14,948 nucleotides of DNA from a bacterium (GTDB lineage Bacteria; Planctomycetota; Planctomycetia; Pirellulales; Pirellulaceae), in assembly GCA_030432015.1 (NCBI GenBank), contig JAUIHJ010000094.1, positions 1 through 14,948 of the forward strand, written 5' to 3'. Position numbers and translations under genes: made by a program. The notes under the pieces are model-generated. The model was not told where the DNA came from and did not search any database. It saw only the letters and a list, made by a program, of their open reading frames with translations. Every line of letters starts with the position of its first letter. The stretch's first letter is position 1. This document shows, one piece after another, positions 14,871 through 14,948 of this stretch.

Positions 14871-14948
14871 GCTGGAATTCTGACTCCCCTCGGCGCATCC
14901 CGCAAGCCGTCGCTTTGTTCTCGGTGCCATTCGACCCGCCGTTGAGGA

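Overview
The window looks like a stretch of planctomycete chromosome, GC-rich throughout. The grounds are the gene families: a DUF1501 (sulfatase-like) protein coupled to a PD40/TolB-type beta-propeller, a di-heme oxidoreductase of the DHOR type, a giant FtsX-type ABC permease, a PIG-L deacetylase, a prenyltransferase-beta-like repeat protein, and two small conserved-looking proteins of a kind common in that phylum. This placement is by family recall, not by a search. There is no sign of phage, insertion sequence, CRISPR or integrated element. Most genes are easily named and it reads as an ordinary chromosomal region.

Layout. 1-1205 (+): 3' part of a di-heme cytochrome c oxidoreductase, whose start lies outside the window. 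1338-1703 (-) and 1820-2506 (+): queF and queE, divergent, two steps of the 7-deazaguanine/queuosine pathway, separated by 116 bp that hold a short perfect hairpin. 2702-5019 (+): a DUF1501 protein with a Tat-like leader, then a six-bladed beta-propeller protein that starts on a GTG overlapping the DUF1501 stop. These two converge on the minus-strand genes.

From 5151 to 14870 every gene is on the minus strand. In transcription order: a YbgC-like hotdog thioesterase (14870-14451), a prenyltransferase-beta-like repeat protein (14351-13413), an ABC ATPase (13357-12680) overlapping by 4 bp a 1177-aa ten-helix FtsX permease (12683-9150), a PIG-L deacetylase 8 bp further on (9141-8374), then a 275-bp gap with a perfect 10-bp inverted repeat that may end that transcript. 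Next comes a CbxX/CfxQ-type AAA+ ATPase with TerB-like N-terminal repeats and a C-terminal zinc ribbon (8098-6416), then a 288-bp gap full of hairpins and CCGG sites, then a five-helix DMT-like membrane protein (6127-5537) overlapping by 4 bp a small helical protein of unknown function (5540-5151).

How they work together. ATPase and permease form one exporter, probably co-transcribed with the deacetylase. queF and queE serve the same pathway. DUF1501 and the propeller are translationally coupled and probably both work outside the cytoplasm. The membrane/helical pair is coupled and uncharacterised. The best candidates for undescribed biology are that pair, the TerB-AAA-zinc ribbon ATPase, the prenyltransferase-like protein whose zinc ligands seem lost, and the structured 6.13-6.42 kb gap. 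None of these is proven to be a new system.
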